NCBI RefSeq assembly: GCF_024648825.1
Contig: NZ_JANBBE010000005.1
Coordinates: 186,001-250,000, forward strand
Direction: 5' to 3'
DNA: 64,000 nt
From: Lentzea californiensis
GTDB lineage: Bacteria > Actinomycetota > Actinomycetes > Mycobacteriales > Pseudonocardiaceae
Below the pieces are notes generated by a model. The model searched no databases. It had not been told where the DNA came from and was given only the letters and a program-made list of their open reading frames with translations. Below are positions 49,835 to 58,547 of the stretch, piece after piece (position 1 is the first letter of the stretch; every line of letters begins with the position of its first letter). A program made the position numbers and the translations under genes.

Positions 49835-51173
49835 CCGGACGCGGGTCGTGGTCGTCGGCACGGGCGCGAGCGGCACGCTGGCGGCGGTGCACCTGCTCCG
49901 CGCCGCGATCCGCCTGGAACTGGTCCTGGTCGACCGCAGCGGGGAGTTCGGGCCGGGCAAGGCGTACCGGACCGCCGACCCCGCGCACCTGCTGAACACC
50001 CCGGCCGGCAAGATGAGCGCCCTCGCCGACGACCCCGGCCACTTCGTGCGGTGGAGCCGGGCACAGGGCCGTGCGGTCGATGCCGGGACGTTCCTGCCGC
50101 GTGGCGACTACGGTCGCTACCTGGCCGAGGCGTTGTCCGAGCAGGAGCGGACCGCCGGCCGCTCCGCGGTGGTGCGGCGGGTCACCGACACCGCGACCGG
50201 TCTCGCCGCCGACGGCAACGGCGTGACCGTCGAACTCGCCAGGAACGGGTCGATGCGCGCGGATTTCGCTGTCCTGGCAACCGGTGTGGGCAGCGGCGAC
50301 CCGCTGGCGGACATGCTGCCCGACGACTCACTGCGGTACGTGGTGGATCCGTGGGCCGGGCCGCTCGAGGTCGCCGACGGCTCAACCGTCCTGGTTCTCG
50401 GCACCGGACTGTCCATGATGGACCTGGCCGTGTCGATCACCCGGAAGAGCCCCGACTCGGTGGTGCACGCGGTGTCCCGGCACGGTCTGCTGCCGCGGCC
50501 GCATCGTCCCGGTCCGCCGGGCCCGCCGTCCGCGCCGGAGCCGCCCCAGCGTATCGGCTCGCTGGGTGATCTGCTGGGCTTCGCACGACGCTGCGTGGCC
50601 GCGGACCCGGACCGCTGGCGGGACTTCGTGGACCGGCTGCGCCCGCACGCGCCGCGCCTGTGGCAACAGCTCGACGTGGCCGACCGGCAGCGCTTCCTGG
50701 ACCGGGTCGACCGCTACTGGGACGTGCACCGCCACCGCGCCGCGCCCGCCACCCACCGGCGCGTCCACGCGCTGCTGGGCGCAGGACGGCTGCGCCTGCA
50801 TCGGGGCCGCGTCACGGCCGTCCGGCCCACCGGCGACGGCTTCGACGTCGAGTTGGCCGGAGGACCCGCCGCCACGCGGACACTGCGGGTGGGGTGGCTG
50901 CTCAACACCACCGGATTTCGCCGGGACGTCGGCGATCCGCTGGTGCACCGGCTGCTGGCGGACGGCACGGCACACCCCGACTTGGTCGGCTTGGGCGTGC
51001 GGACCGGTGGCGACGGCCGCATGCTGGACCGGCGGGGAGAACCGAGCCGCATCTTCACCCTGGGCGCGCTGCGCCGGGGCGAGCTGTTCGAGAGCACCGC
51101 CGTGCCGGAGATCCGGGCGCAGGCAGCCCGCATCGCGTCGACCGTGACCGCTCTCCCGACGCCGCCGGTTTAG
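49827..51173 (+). CDS. FAD/NAD(P)-binding protein (YdhS/HsdE-like)
   Basis: A 448-residue flavoprotein. It has an N-terminal dinucleotide motif VVVVGTGASGTLAAVHLL, AYRTADPAHLLNTPAGKMS, DFAVLATGVG, and a second dinucleotide motif VLVLGTGLSMMDLAVS. This matches the FAD-NAD(P)-binding family of E. coli YdhS and plant Lys/Orn monooxygenase relatives. Its substrate is unknown. Start ATG 49827 has AAGGA at seven bases and overlaps the corrected stop of the small ORF. Coupling to cysC suggests a role linked to PAPS or sulfur chemistry, but that is only positional evidence. Confidence 0.8.
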   Translation: MSDRTRVVVVGTGASGTLAAVHLLRAAIRLELVLVDRSGEFGPGKAYRTADPAHLLNTPAGKMSALADDPGHFVRWSRAQGRAVDAGTFLPRGDYGRYLAEALSEQERTAGRSAVVRRVTDTATGLAADGNGVTVELARNGSMRADFAVLATGVGSGDPLADMLPDDSLRYVVDPWAGPLEVADGSTVLVLGTGLSMMDLAVSITRKSPDSVVHAVSRHGLLPRPHRPGPPGPPSAPEPPQRIGSLGDLLGFARRCVAADPDRWRDFVDRLRPHAPRLWQQLDVADRQRFLDRVDRYWDVHRHRAAPATHRRVHALLGAGRLRLHRGRVTAVRPTGDGFDVELAGGPAATRTLRVGWLLNTTGFRRDVGDPLVHRLLADGTAHPDLVGLGVRTGGDGRMLDRRGEPSRIFTLGALRRGELFESTAVPEIRAQAARIASTVTALPTPPV

Positions 51174-51296
51174 GCCGGTGATCTACGGGCAAATCAAGAA
51201 CCATCTCGCGGTCGCGGGCGGGGTACCCGCCGAGATCGCGCGGCCGGGCTCGCGCTCGCGTCGTCAATCCCTCCAACGTCAGGTCGAGGTGCACCG

Positions 51297-51890
51297 ATGG
51301 GTGAGAAGGCGTCCGACTCCCTGACCGTCAAAGAGCTGTCCAAGAAGACCTGGAGCGACTTCGAGACCGTTCTCGGGGACAACGGCGGCGCCCGCGGATG
51401 CTGGTGCATGCACTGGCGGCTTTCCATCGCGGAGTGGATGGAGGGCAAGGGGGAGGGGAACAAGAAGGCGATGCGACGCCTCTCCCAGCGCAAGCAGCCG
51501 CCCGGCGTCCTCGTCTACCGCGACGACGAGCCGGTGGCATGGTGCTCGCTCGGACCGCGGGACTCGTTTCCACGGCTCGAGCGCTCGCCGCTGCTCTCGG
51601 ACATCGACGACGAGCCGGTCTGCGCGATCGCGTGCGTCCTGGTGCACAAGAAGCACCGCGGTTCCGGCTTGCTGCCGGACGTCCTCGAGGCGGTCTGCGA
51701 CTACGCGGCATCCGCGGGCTACAAGATCGCCGAGGGCTATCCGATCGAGCCCGCCAAGGGGAAGCGCGCAGGCGCGGACACGGCGATGACCGGGATCGCC
51801 AGTGCCTTCCTCGACGCGAAGTTCTCCGAGATCGCCCGCCCGCGTGGCGATCGGCCGATCATGCGGCGGAAACTCCGTTCCGGCACCTGA
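51297..51890 (+). CDS. GNAT-family acetyltransferase
   Basis: A 197-residue GNAT protein. The acetyl-CoA-binding region ACVLVHKKHRGSGLLPDVLE matches the R-x-x-G-x-G/A loop after strand 4. The N-terminal CWCMHWRL Cys-rich stretch is typical of a small subgroup of uncharacterised GNATs. The acceptor amine is unknown. ATG 51297 is the first in frame. It stands between the FAD protein and the converging CGNR gene, without operon partners. Confidence 0.85.
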   Translation: MGEKASDSLTVKELSKKTWSDFETVLGDNGGARGCWCMHWRLSIAEWMEGKGEGNKKAMRRLSQRKQPPGVLVYRDDEPVAWCSLGPRDSFPRLERSPLLSDIDDEPVCAIACVLVHKKHRGSGLLPDVLEAVCDYAASAGYKIAEGYPIEPAKGKRAGADTAMTGIASAFLDAKFSEIARPRGDRPIMRRKLRSGT

Positions 51891-51907
51891 CGCGAGGGGA
51901 CGGCCGG

Positions 51908-52519
51908 TCAGCCCGCGGCGCGTTCGACCTGGCGGTGGCGACTCGCCTTCTCGCGGTTCCCGCAGGTGCTCATGCTGCACCAGCGGCGGCGTCGGCCCCG
52001 CGAGGAGTCGAGGAACAGCCAGCCGCACCTGCCGCACGCCCTGATCCGTTCGGGCGGAAGGGAGAACAGCGCCTGAACCGCCAGCAGGGACAAGATCGAG
52101 GGGATCGCTCCCGGTGCCGCCCAGTCCGCGACGAAGCGATCGAGTGAGGCGTCGATCTGCTGCACTCGCGCGGCTCCCACGCCCGTTCCGGCCCGTTCCA
52201 GCAGCGCGCCGAGAGGCTCGGCAGGCATTTCCTCGTTGCGCGCCACCGCGTTGAACACGGCCCACACCTGTTCGCGAACGGCTCGGAACTCCAGGACGAG
52301 ATCAGCCGCGGATGCCTCCGCCAACGTCGGCGCCTCCTCGAACAGCCCTGCGGAGGCGCACCAGGCCAGGACGTCCGAGGGTGACTTCACCAACTCACCG
52401 TCTTCGACCGGGTGCATCCGGTCGAAGACGGTGTTCGTGAGGTCCAGCACCAGGTGGCCGCCGATGAAGTGGGCGGCCTGCCAGGGTGACCGGGCCCGTG
52501 CGGTGATGACGGTGACCAT
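51908..52519 (-). CDS. ABATE/CGNR zinc-finger regulator
   Basis: A 203-residue protein. The N-terminal ABATE domain (GGHLVLDLTNTVFDR) is followed by a C-terminal CGNR zinc finger ACGRCGWLFLDSSRGRRRRW with CSMSTCGNREKASRH, four Cys in all. CGNR proteins are DNA-binding stress or drug-response regulators in actinobacteria. It lies downstream of, and in the same direction as, the MFS drug exporter, separated by two hairpins. It could be the exporter's regulator. ATG 52519 is chosen because it precedes the ABATE core. Confidence 0.85.
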   Translation of the reverse strand: MVTVITARARSPWQAAHFIGGHLVLDLTNTVFDRMHPVEDGELVKSPSDVLAWCASAGLFEEAPTLAEASAADLVLEFRAVREQVWAVFNAVARNEEMPAEPLGALLERAGTGVGAARVQQIDASLDRFVADWAAPGAIPSILSLLAVQALFSLPPERIRACGRCGWLFLDSSRGRRRRWCSMSTCGNREKASRHRQVERAAG

Positions 52520-52550
52520 TGAACCAATCGTATGTGGTTTCCCGGTTTCA

Positions 52551-52585
52551 GGCCACGAAGGCCGGTGCCGGCCTTCGGCGTGGCC
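52551..52585. terminator. Hairpin between MFS and CGNR genes (first)
   Basis: GGCCACG and CGTGGCC outer arms enclose AAGGCCGG/CCGGCCTT inner arms with a two-base loop. It is one of two adjacent hairpins separating the exporter from the regulator gene. Confidence 0.6.
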
Positions 52586-52618
52586 GTGTGGGCCGGGTGC
52601 GCGACCGGGCCCACACGG
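52584..52618. terminator. Terminator of the MFS exporter gene
   Basis: CCGTGTGGGCC and GGCCCACACGG are perfect 11-bp arms around a 13-base loop, 15 bases past the exporter stop codon on the minus strand. Confidence 0.75.
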
Positions 52619-52632
52619 CACTCCCACCCGAT

Positions 52633-54072
52633 CTACTGGACCTCTCCCTGGAAGCGCTTCCGGAAGAGGACGGTCGCGATGATCGCCGCGACCGCGAACC
52701 CGACCGCGAACCAGAGTGCCCAGCGCCAGCCCACGAGGACGGCGCCGGGTGCCCCCGCCCCACCGGAGATCGTGGTGAAGTGCGCCGCCACCGAGGTCAG
52801 AACGCCCACGCCCACGGCCAGCCCCAACTGCTGGGACACGTTGATCAGGGAGCCCGCCGTGGCCTGCCTGCCCTCGTCGACGCCGTTCGTGCCGGCGATG
52901 CTCGTCGTGATCAGCGCGATGATGTGGCCGAAGGCGTTCACGGAGGTGCCGATGAGGACGAGGGTGAGCCCGTGCCCCTCCGGGAGGCCCACCATGACCA
53001 GGATGCCGAGCGTCTCGATGATGATCGCGACCAGGAGAACGCGGTACAGCCCGAACCGCTCGGTGAGTTTGCTCGCGTAGATACCGGTGACGATCGCGAT
53101 CGCTCCGGAGACCGAGAACACCAGACCCGTCGGGAGCGCGCCCATGCCGAGGTGCTGCTGGAGGTAGAGGGTGAGGATGAACAGCATCCCGCCGTAGGAG
53201 CAGATCAGCAGGATGTTGACCAGGTTGGCCGGGCCGATGGCGGACACGCGGAAGATCGAGAGCGGTACGAGCGGGTTGTCCTTTCGGGACTCAACCCGGA
53301 GGAAGAGGGCGACGGCGGGCACCGCGATCGCGGCGGCCACGAGGATCGGCGCCGACAACCAGCCGTACTTCCCCGCTTCGGTGAGGGCGAACACGAAGGC
53401 GACCATGCCTGTGGTCGCCAAGGCCGCGCCGGCGAAGTCGAGGTTGCGGGATGCGCGCGAGTCCCGGCTCTCGTCGAGGTAGGCCCTGGCGAGGAGCCAG
53501 GCGACCAGGACGATCGGCACGTTGATCAGGAAGACGGACCTCCAGCCGGCGAACTCGGTGAGCACACCACCGAGGACCATGCCGGAGACGAATCCCGCCG
53601 ACAGCGCCGATCCGTAGATGCCGAGAGCGCGGTCTCGTTGCGGTCCTTCCGGGATGGCCGATTGGAGGAGCCCGAGACCCGCCGGGGCGACGAAGGCGGC
53701 GGCGACACCCTGCAGGGCGCGGCCCGCGATGAGGACCGCCGGTGACCAGGCGAGGCCAGCGACCAGCGAAGCGAGGACGAAGCCGACGAGGCTCCACATG
53801 AACACCCGCTTCCGTCCGAACAGGTCGGCGACCCTTCCCCCGAGGAGGAGGAAGCCGCAGAAAGCGAGTGGATAGGCGGACAGGACCCATGCGACGCCGC
53901 CCCCGGAGGCGAAGTTCAGCCCTTCGCTGATGCTCGGGGCGGCGACGTTGATGATGGAGTAGTCGAGCGCGATCAAGAACTGGGTGCCGCAGATGACGGT
54001 GAGCTGCCAGAACTGCCGGGATCCGAGTTTGTTCTCGCCCTTCTCAGCCGTGCGGGACGACGCTTCCGCCAT
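52633..54072 (-). CDS. DHA2-type multidrug MFS exporter (14 helices)
   Basis: A 479-residue drug:H+ antiporter of the DHA2 family. Motif A is GGRVADLFGRKRVF, and LDYSIINVAAPSI is the family's motif D1 variant. Motif C appears as GSALSAGFVSGMVLGGVL, followed by W(R)SVFLINVP. Fourteen hydrophobic segments fit the subfamily. It would pump a cationic or amphipathic drug or the product of the adjacent NRPS cluster. ATG 54072 follows AAAGGAAT. A 32-bp A/T-rich palindrome at 54191 lies upstream in the promoter region. Confidence 0.88.
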   Translation of the reverse strand: MAEASSRTAEKGENKLGSRQFWQLTVICGTQFLIALDYSIINVAAPSISEGLNFASGGGVAWVLSAYPLAFCGFLLLGGRVADLFGRKRVFMWSLVGFVLASLVAGLAWSPAVLIAGRALQGVAAAFVAPAGLGLLQSAIPEGPQRDRALGIYGSALSAGFVSGMVLGGVLTEFAGWRSVFLINVPIVLVAWLLARAYLDESRDSRASRNLDFAGAALATTGMVAFVFALTEAGKYGWLSAPILVAAAIAVPAVALFLRVESRKDNPLVPLSIFRVSAIGPANLVNILLICSYGGMLFILTLYLQQHLGMGALPTGLVFSVSGAIAIVTGIYASKLTERFGLYRVLLVAIIIETLGILVMVGLPEGHGLTLVLIGTSVNAFGHIIALITTSIAGTNGVDEGRQATAGSLINVSQQLGLAVGVGVLTSVAAHFTTISGGAGAPGAVLVGWRWALWFAVGFAVAAIIATVLFRKRFQGEVQ

Positions 54073-54190
54073 GCCAGATTCCTTTCGCTTCTGTCGACCG
54101 TCAGTTCGAGCGAGAACTCGATCAGGCCGAGGCGATCCCGGAGCGCGGCATGATTCCCGCACACGACGGGCACAGCGCCACGGGGCGATG

Positions 54191-54222
54191 GGTAACCTTT
54201 AAAAGCACCATTTAAGGTTACC
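54191..54222. promoter_or_regulatory. AT-rich palindromic operator upstream of exporter
   Basis: GGTAACCTTTAAA and TTTAAGGTTACC are inverted arms (one extra T in the left) around seven bases. In a 70% G+C neighbourhood this A/T-rich palindrome stands out. It lies 119 bases before the exporter start and overlaps the aspartate kinase stop codon. Confidence 0.75.
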
Positions 54223-55594
54223 TACTGTCACGCTGGGTCGCGAGTCGATCACGCAGGCGGGGAAGTTCCGCATCCAGGGCCGGTCTCGGCGCAGCCGCGT
54301 TCTCGTTCCACGTGGCCCCATCGGGGCTTCGGCGCGGTTGTGCGGTCTCCTGTGCGGGACCAGTCGTCTGCGCAGGCGCCGGGGGCAGGAACGTGCGGTG
54401 GAGTTGCGTTGCCACGTTGAACACGTCGTGTTCGGCGCAGGTGATGGAGATCCGTCGCGAATGGACGGTCATGTCCTGCACGGAGGTGCGGTGCGTCTTG
54501 AGCGTGTCCACCACGAGGTTTCGCACCTCGTTGTGGTGGGCGGGGAGCCCGCGGCCCACCAACGACACCTTCCCCATCGGCCCGGACCAGTGGCGCCTGG
54601 TGAAGGCGCCGGCGGCGTGCAGGTCGGCGAGGACCCGCTCGGCCTCGTGCCGGTTGGCGGCCGGTGCGATGAACCGCAGCGGACGAGCGGCGCTGGCCGA
54701 TCCGGCGGTCGCGTCGTCGACGATCTCCGCGGACAGCACCGGATCGGCCAGCGCGGCGGTGATCGCGGTCAGGGCGACGGGGTCGACCCCGTCGAGTTGA
54801 CCGCACAGCCGGCCGGTCTGGTGGGCGATGCCGACCGCGGTGAACCGCTCGCCATCGGGCGGGATCGGGTGGGAGCCGGTCACCCACGTCCCGGCGGCGT
54901 GGGTCGCACTGGGGCGGACGTGGAGGGCAACACGGTGGTTCCTGGCGTACTCCACGCTGGGATGGGCGAGTACCGCGGCGCCGTGGGCGGCCAGCTCGGC
55001 CATGTCCCCGTAGGAGAGGTGGTCCACCTTGCGGGCTTCGGCGACGTGTCGCGGATCGGCGGTGAACACCCCCTCGACGTCGGTGAAGATCTCGCACACC
55101 TCGGCCCCCAACGCTGCGGCCAGGGCCACGGCTGTGGTGTCGGAGCCGCCTCGGCTCAGGGTCGTGAGCTCGCCGGTGTCCGTGGCGACACCCTGAAAAC
55201 CCGTCACCACGGGGACGATGCCGGAGTGGACGCATTCGCGGATCCTGACGGCGTCGACGCTGACGATGCTTGCGCTGCCGTGCACCCCGTCGGTGAGGAT
55301 GCCGCCGTCGCGGCCGCTGAACGAGCGGGCGGGCACGCCCAGCTCGTGCAGCGCCAGGGCGAGCGCCGCGGCAGAGGCTCGTTCACCGGTGCTGAGCAGG
55401 ACGTCCAGTTCGCGAGCGTGTGGGCTGTCGGTGATGTCGTGTGCCAGGTTGAGCATGGTGTCGGTGGTGCTGCCCATCGCGGAGACAACGGCGACCACGT
55501 ATCTGTCCTCGGCGGCGATGCGCTGCGCCGCGTGCCTGATCTTGTTCGCGTCACACAACGACGTTCCGCCGTACTTCTGTACTACCAGGTTCAT
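54218..55594 (-). CDS. Aspartate kinase at the end of the NRPS operon
   Basis: A 458-residue aspartokinase. The ATP/aspartate site starts MNLVVQKYGGTSLCDANKI. LSTGERASAAALALAL, SRGGSDTTAVALAAAL and EIFTDVEGVFTADPR follow as in all aspartokinases. An ACT region covers about 260-400, then a 50-residue Pro/Arg-rich tail. It makes beta-aspartyl phosphate, the first step to homoserine, threonine, lysine/DAP and diaminobutyrate. Being last in a biosynthetic operon, it is probably a dedicated copy that feeds precursor supply. ATG 55594 fits family N-termini; 42 bases separate it from the dehydrogenase gene. Confidence 0.88.
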   Translation of the reverse strand: MNLVVQKYGGTSLCDANKIRHAAQRIAAEDRYVVAVVSAMGSTTDTMLNLAHDITDSPHARELDVLLSTGERASAAALALALHELGVPARSFSGRDGGILTDGVHGSASIVSVDAVRIRECVHSGIVPVVTGFQGVATDTGELTTLSRGGSDTTAVALAAALGAEVCEIFTDVEGVFTADPRHVAEARKVDHLSYGDMAELAAHGAAVLAHPSVEYARNHRVALHVRPSATHAAGTWVTGSHPIPPDGERFTAVGIAHQTGRLCGQLDGVDPVALTAITAALADPVLSAEIVDDATAGSASAARPLRFIAPAANRHEAERVLADLHAAGAFTRRHWSGPMGKVSLVGRGLPAHHNEVRNLVVDTLKTHRTSVQDMTVHSRRISITCAEHDVFNVATQLHRTFLPPAPAQTTGPAQETAQPRRSPDGATWNENAAAPRPALDAELPRLRDRLATQRDSR

Positions 55595-55636
55595 CGGCTT
55601 ACCCCGCAAGAGCTTCCCCTGTCGCCACGGCCCCCG

Positions 55637-56593
55637 TCATCGCGTCTGTGAACTCTCGCGTCGCAGCTGGGACGGCGTGCCCAGCCGCACCGCCTCAACC
55701 GCCGCCCGCCGGTAGTACAGCTGGGCGTCGTTGTCGGTCAGCATGCCCGCGGCGCCGTGGATCTGCATGGTCTGCGTCGTGACGGTGCGGGCCAGGTCCG
55801 ACGCCGCCGCGAGATTGGCCGCCGCGTGCGCGGCCGCGTCGCGGTCGCGCACCAGCAGGCGCGTCGCGTCGATGTGCATGGACAGCTCGCTGAGCCGGAA
55901 CGCCAGCGCCTGGAACTTGCCGATGGGCTGGCCGAACTGGCGGCGTGTCTTGGCGTGGTCGACGGCGTGGTCGAGCGCGGCCTGGGCAAGACCCACCAGG
56001 TACGCCGCCTGGCGCACCCGCGCCTTGGCCAGCGCCCCCTCCCATTCGGCGGAGGAGCCGGCGCAGGTGGTCACGGGCGTGCCCGCGAACTCGACCCCAT
56101 ACGCCTCGCCCCGGCCTGTGTCCTCGTACCGCCGCATCGTGATGGACGGGTGGCCGGCGGACACGAGCGCCAAGCGCAGTCCGCCTCCGTCGACACCGCC
56201 CACGAGGAAGTGGTCCACCTCTGCCGCGAACCCCACGAACGCGCGCCGCGCGGTGATCCGGTCGTCCTGAACGGACCACGGCTCGTCCGTGACCGCCAGC
56301 GCTACCGGGGCCTCGCCGATGTCGTTGTCCGGCAGGAGTTCCCGCGCGGTGATCGTGTCGAGCAGCGGCCCTTGGTACAGCACCGATCCGAGCAGCTCCG
56401 CCAGCTCCGCGGTGTCGGAGGCGTCGAGCGCGTCGAGGCCGATCAGACCCTGCCACACCATCTTGCGGATCTCGCGGGCTTCACTCTCCGCGCTGTCCTC
56501 TCCCGTGCGCGGCCGATCGGCCATCCGGCGCACCATCGGCGCCAGTTCATCGTCGAAGAAGTCCGCGATCGCCGCGGTGTCCATTCCGCTCAT
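55637..56593 (-). CDS. Acyl-CoA dehydrogenase, short partner subunit
   Basis: A 318-residue acyl-CoA-dehydrogenase-fold protein, shorter than the usual 380-400. The C-terminal FAD-domain helices are conserved (AALDHAVDHAKTRRQFGQPI, QALAFRLSELSMHIDATRLL, TMQIHGAAGMLTDNDAQLYYRRA). The N-terminal domain is reduced. Adjacent pairs of unequal dehydrogenases in actinobacteria often form alpha2-beta2 enzymes, as for FadE pairs. Its ATG overlaps the stop of the other dehydrogenase as ATGA. The substrate is probably an acyl or aminoacyl thioester of the NRPS pathway. Confidence 0.85.
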   Translation of the reverse strand: MSGMDTAAIADFFDDELAPMVRRMADRPRTGEDSAESEAREIRKMVWQGLIGLDALDASDTAELAELLGSVLYQGPLLDTITARELLPDNDIGEAPVALAVTDEPWSVQDDRITARRAFVGFAAEVDHFLVGGVDGGGLRLALVSAGHPSITMRRYEDTGRGEAYGVEFAGTPVTTCAGSSAEWEGALAKARVRQAAYLVGLAQAALDHAVDHAKTRRQFGQPIGKFQALAFRLSELSMHIDATRLLVRDRDAAAHAAANLAAASDLARTVTTQTMQIHGAAGMLTDNDAQLYYRRAAVEAVRLGTPSQLRRESSQTR

Positions 56594-57726
56594 GACGGCA
56601 ACCCCAATTTCGCTCCGGCGACGAAGAAGAGCATGATTTCCGAAGAACCCTGGGCGAGCGTGAGCCCCGGCGCCTCCCGCAGCGAGGCGTCGAACAGGCC
56701 CTCGGCGATCGCCTCGGGATCGCGTGCGTCCAGCAGTGCCCGCGGTCCGAGCAGTTCGACCGCCGCCACGGACAACGCCTTGGCGGTCTCGGACGTGTAC
56801 CACTTGGCGGTCGCGGAGTGCACTTTGTCGGGCCGGCCCTCGTGCAGGTCGGTGATGCACCGCCACGCCAGCAGCCGCGCCGCTCGCACCCGCGTCTCCA
56901 GCTCCGCCAGACGTTCCTCGCACCCCGGCGGCGCGTGTTCGCGCAGCGCGGTCAGCGTGCGCTCCGCCTTCGCGGAGTGATCCAGTCCGGTGCGCTCCAA
57001 GGGGAGCACGTCGTTCAACACCTGCCACCCGTCGCCGACCTCGCCGAGGACGTCCTCGGCGCCGACCCGGATCCCGTCGAGCGTCACCAGGTCGAACCGC
57101 TCCTCGGACAGGTTCCACACCGGTTCGATGATCATGCCGATGCTCTTGAGCGGCACCAGGAACAGCGTGATCCCGGAGAAGTTGACCGGGCCGGTCGACG
57201 TGCGGGCCGCGCACAGCGCGAAATCACTGTGCTGGGCCTTCATGTTGTAGATCTTCCGGCCGTACAGGCGCCAGTTCTCGCCGTCCGGTTCCGCGCGCGT
57301 CGTCAGCGACGCCAGGTCCGATCCGACATCCGGCTCGCTGAACAGCACGTTGGCGGTGATCTCGCCGCGCGCGAGGCCCGGCAGGAACCGCTCCTTCTGC
57401 TCCTCCGTGCCGAACAGGTGGATGGCGTTCCCGACGATGTCGATGCCCAGCGAGTGCACGTTCTCGGGCACGCCGTGGCGGATCATCTCCTCGGTGAGGA
57501 TCGCCTTGTCCACGATCGTTCGACCCGCTCCGCCGTAGCGCTCGGGCCAGTTGGTCGCGAGCCTGCCGAGCTTGCCCAGCCGCCGGTGTACGTCGAGCAA
57601 CCCGGGCTCCTGCCCGAACGGCGCCCGCCGTGCCTGCGCGATCTCGTCGCGCACCGCGTCCTCGCACAGCAGCTCGCAGACCTCTTCCCGGAATTCTTCC
57701 TGTTCCGGTGTGAAGGTCGGCATCAT
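56590..57726 (-). CDS. Acyl-CoA dehydrogenase, larger subunit
   Basis: A 378-residue flavoenzyme of the acyl-CoA dehydrogenase family. It has WPERYGGAGRTIVDKAILTE, LFSEPDVGSDLASLTTRA (FAD and substrate-binding strand) and a C-terminal LTLAQGSSEIMLFFVAGAKL. It would form an alpha,beta double bond in a thioester, on CoA or on a carrier protein. ATG 57726 overlaps the thioesterase stop as ATGA. It is paired with the shorter dehydrogenase downstream. A dehydro-acyl or dehydroamino residue in the peptide product is a reasonable expectation. Confidence 0.88.
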   Translation of the reverse strand: MMPTFTPEQEEFREEVCELLCEDAVRDEIAQARRAPFGQEPGLLDVHRRLGKLGRLATNWPERYGGAGRTIVDKAILTEEMIRHGVPENVHSLGIDIVGNAIHLFGTEEQKERFLPGLARGEITANVLFSEPDVGSDLASLTTRAEPDGENWRLYGRKIYNMKAQHSDFALCAARTSTGPVNFSGITLFLVPLKSIGMIIEPVWNLSEERFDLVTLDGIRVGAEDVLGEVGDGWQVLNDVLPLERTGLDHSAKAERTLTALREHAPPGCEERLAELETRVRAARLLAWRCITDLHEGRPDKVHSATAKWYTSETAKALSVAAVELLGPRALLDARDPEAIAEGLFDASLREAPGLTLAQGSSEIMLFFVAGAKLGLPS

Positions 57727-58547
57727 CGTGCATCCACCTCGCTCAGTTCGTCGCGCATCGCTTCCGCAAGCGCCTCGATGTGGGGGTTTCGGAGCATGGT
57801 GTAGTGGTCGCCCGGCACCACGCGGACGACATCAGCGAGGGCGCGCCACCGCTCGACGTACCCCGGCTCGGAGTGCTCGTCGGTGTGCAGCAGCACCACC
57901 CGCGCGTCCACGCGGGGCGGCTGGTACCTCAGGAACGCGCGCACGTTGCCCGCGAACACCTGGTACCGCTCCGTTAGTTCGGCCTCGTCCAGTCCTGCGC
58001 CCATTTCTGCGACGTCGGCGTCGAACCACGCGTGCAGTTCGTCGTCGCGGGGGGTGGACGGTGCGTCGGGGATGCCGGTGTCCAGCACCAGCACCACCTC
58101 GACGTCACCGTCCTGGCGCGCCATGTCGAGCGCCACCGCTCCGCCCGCCGACCAGCCACCGAGGCGCAGCGGTCCTCGTGGGCAGACCTCGCGGACCGCT
58201 GCCAGGTAGGCGGCCGCGATGTCGGGCAGCGACCGCGCTTCGGCCGGGCCGCCGCCCAGAGCGGGATCCTCCAGCGCGTAGACGGGCTGGTCGTCTCCCA
58301 GCAGTGCGGCCAGCGCGACGTAGGGCGCCACCGATCCGCCCACCGCGTGCACGAGGAACAGCGGCGGACGAGTGCCGGTCGACTTGAGCGGCACGAGGGG
58401 TGACGCCCCCTGCTGATCGGAGTCCGGCGCCGGCGCGGCAGGGGAGGTTCCGCGCTGTGCGAGGACCTCCTCCTGCCTGTGCCGCAACCGCAGCCGCAGC
58501 AGCGCGCGACGCTTCTCCTCCAGGGTGCGTGGCCGCGGGCCGTTCAT
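57723..58547 (-). CDS. Stand-alone thioesterase of the NRPS cluster
   Basis: A 274-residue alpha/beta hydrolase of the thioesterase-domain family. The nucleophile elbow is LGGWSAGGAVALDMA, FLVHAVGGSVAPYVAL is the oxyanion strand, and the His is in VPGDHYTMLRNPH. The N-terminal 30 residues (RTLEEKRRALLRLRLRHRQE) form a charged helix like the docking segments of NRPS proteins. This looks like the chain-releasing TE separated onto its own protein. A proofreading type II TE is the alternative. The start overlaps the NRPS stop as TGATG. Confidence 0.88.
   Translation of the reverse strand: MNGPRPRTLEEKRRALLRLRLRHRQEEVLAQRGTSPAAPAPDSDQQGASPLVPLKSTGTRPPLFLVHAVGGSVAPYVALAALLGDDQPVYALEDPALGGGPAEARSLPDIAAAYLAAVREVCPRGPLRLGGWSAGGAVALDMARQDGDVEVVLVLDTGIPDAPSTPRDDELHAWFDADVAEMGAGLDEAELTERYQVFAGNVRAFLRYQPPRVDARVVLLHTDEHSEPGYVERWRALADVVRVVPGDHYTMLRNPHIEALAEAMRDELSEVDAR

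Noticed and set aside
51579..51586. GAGCGCTC core resembling a CebR box
   Set aside because: It lies inside the GNAT coding region and lacks the outer bases of the 14-bp consensus.
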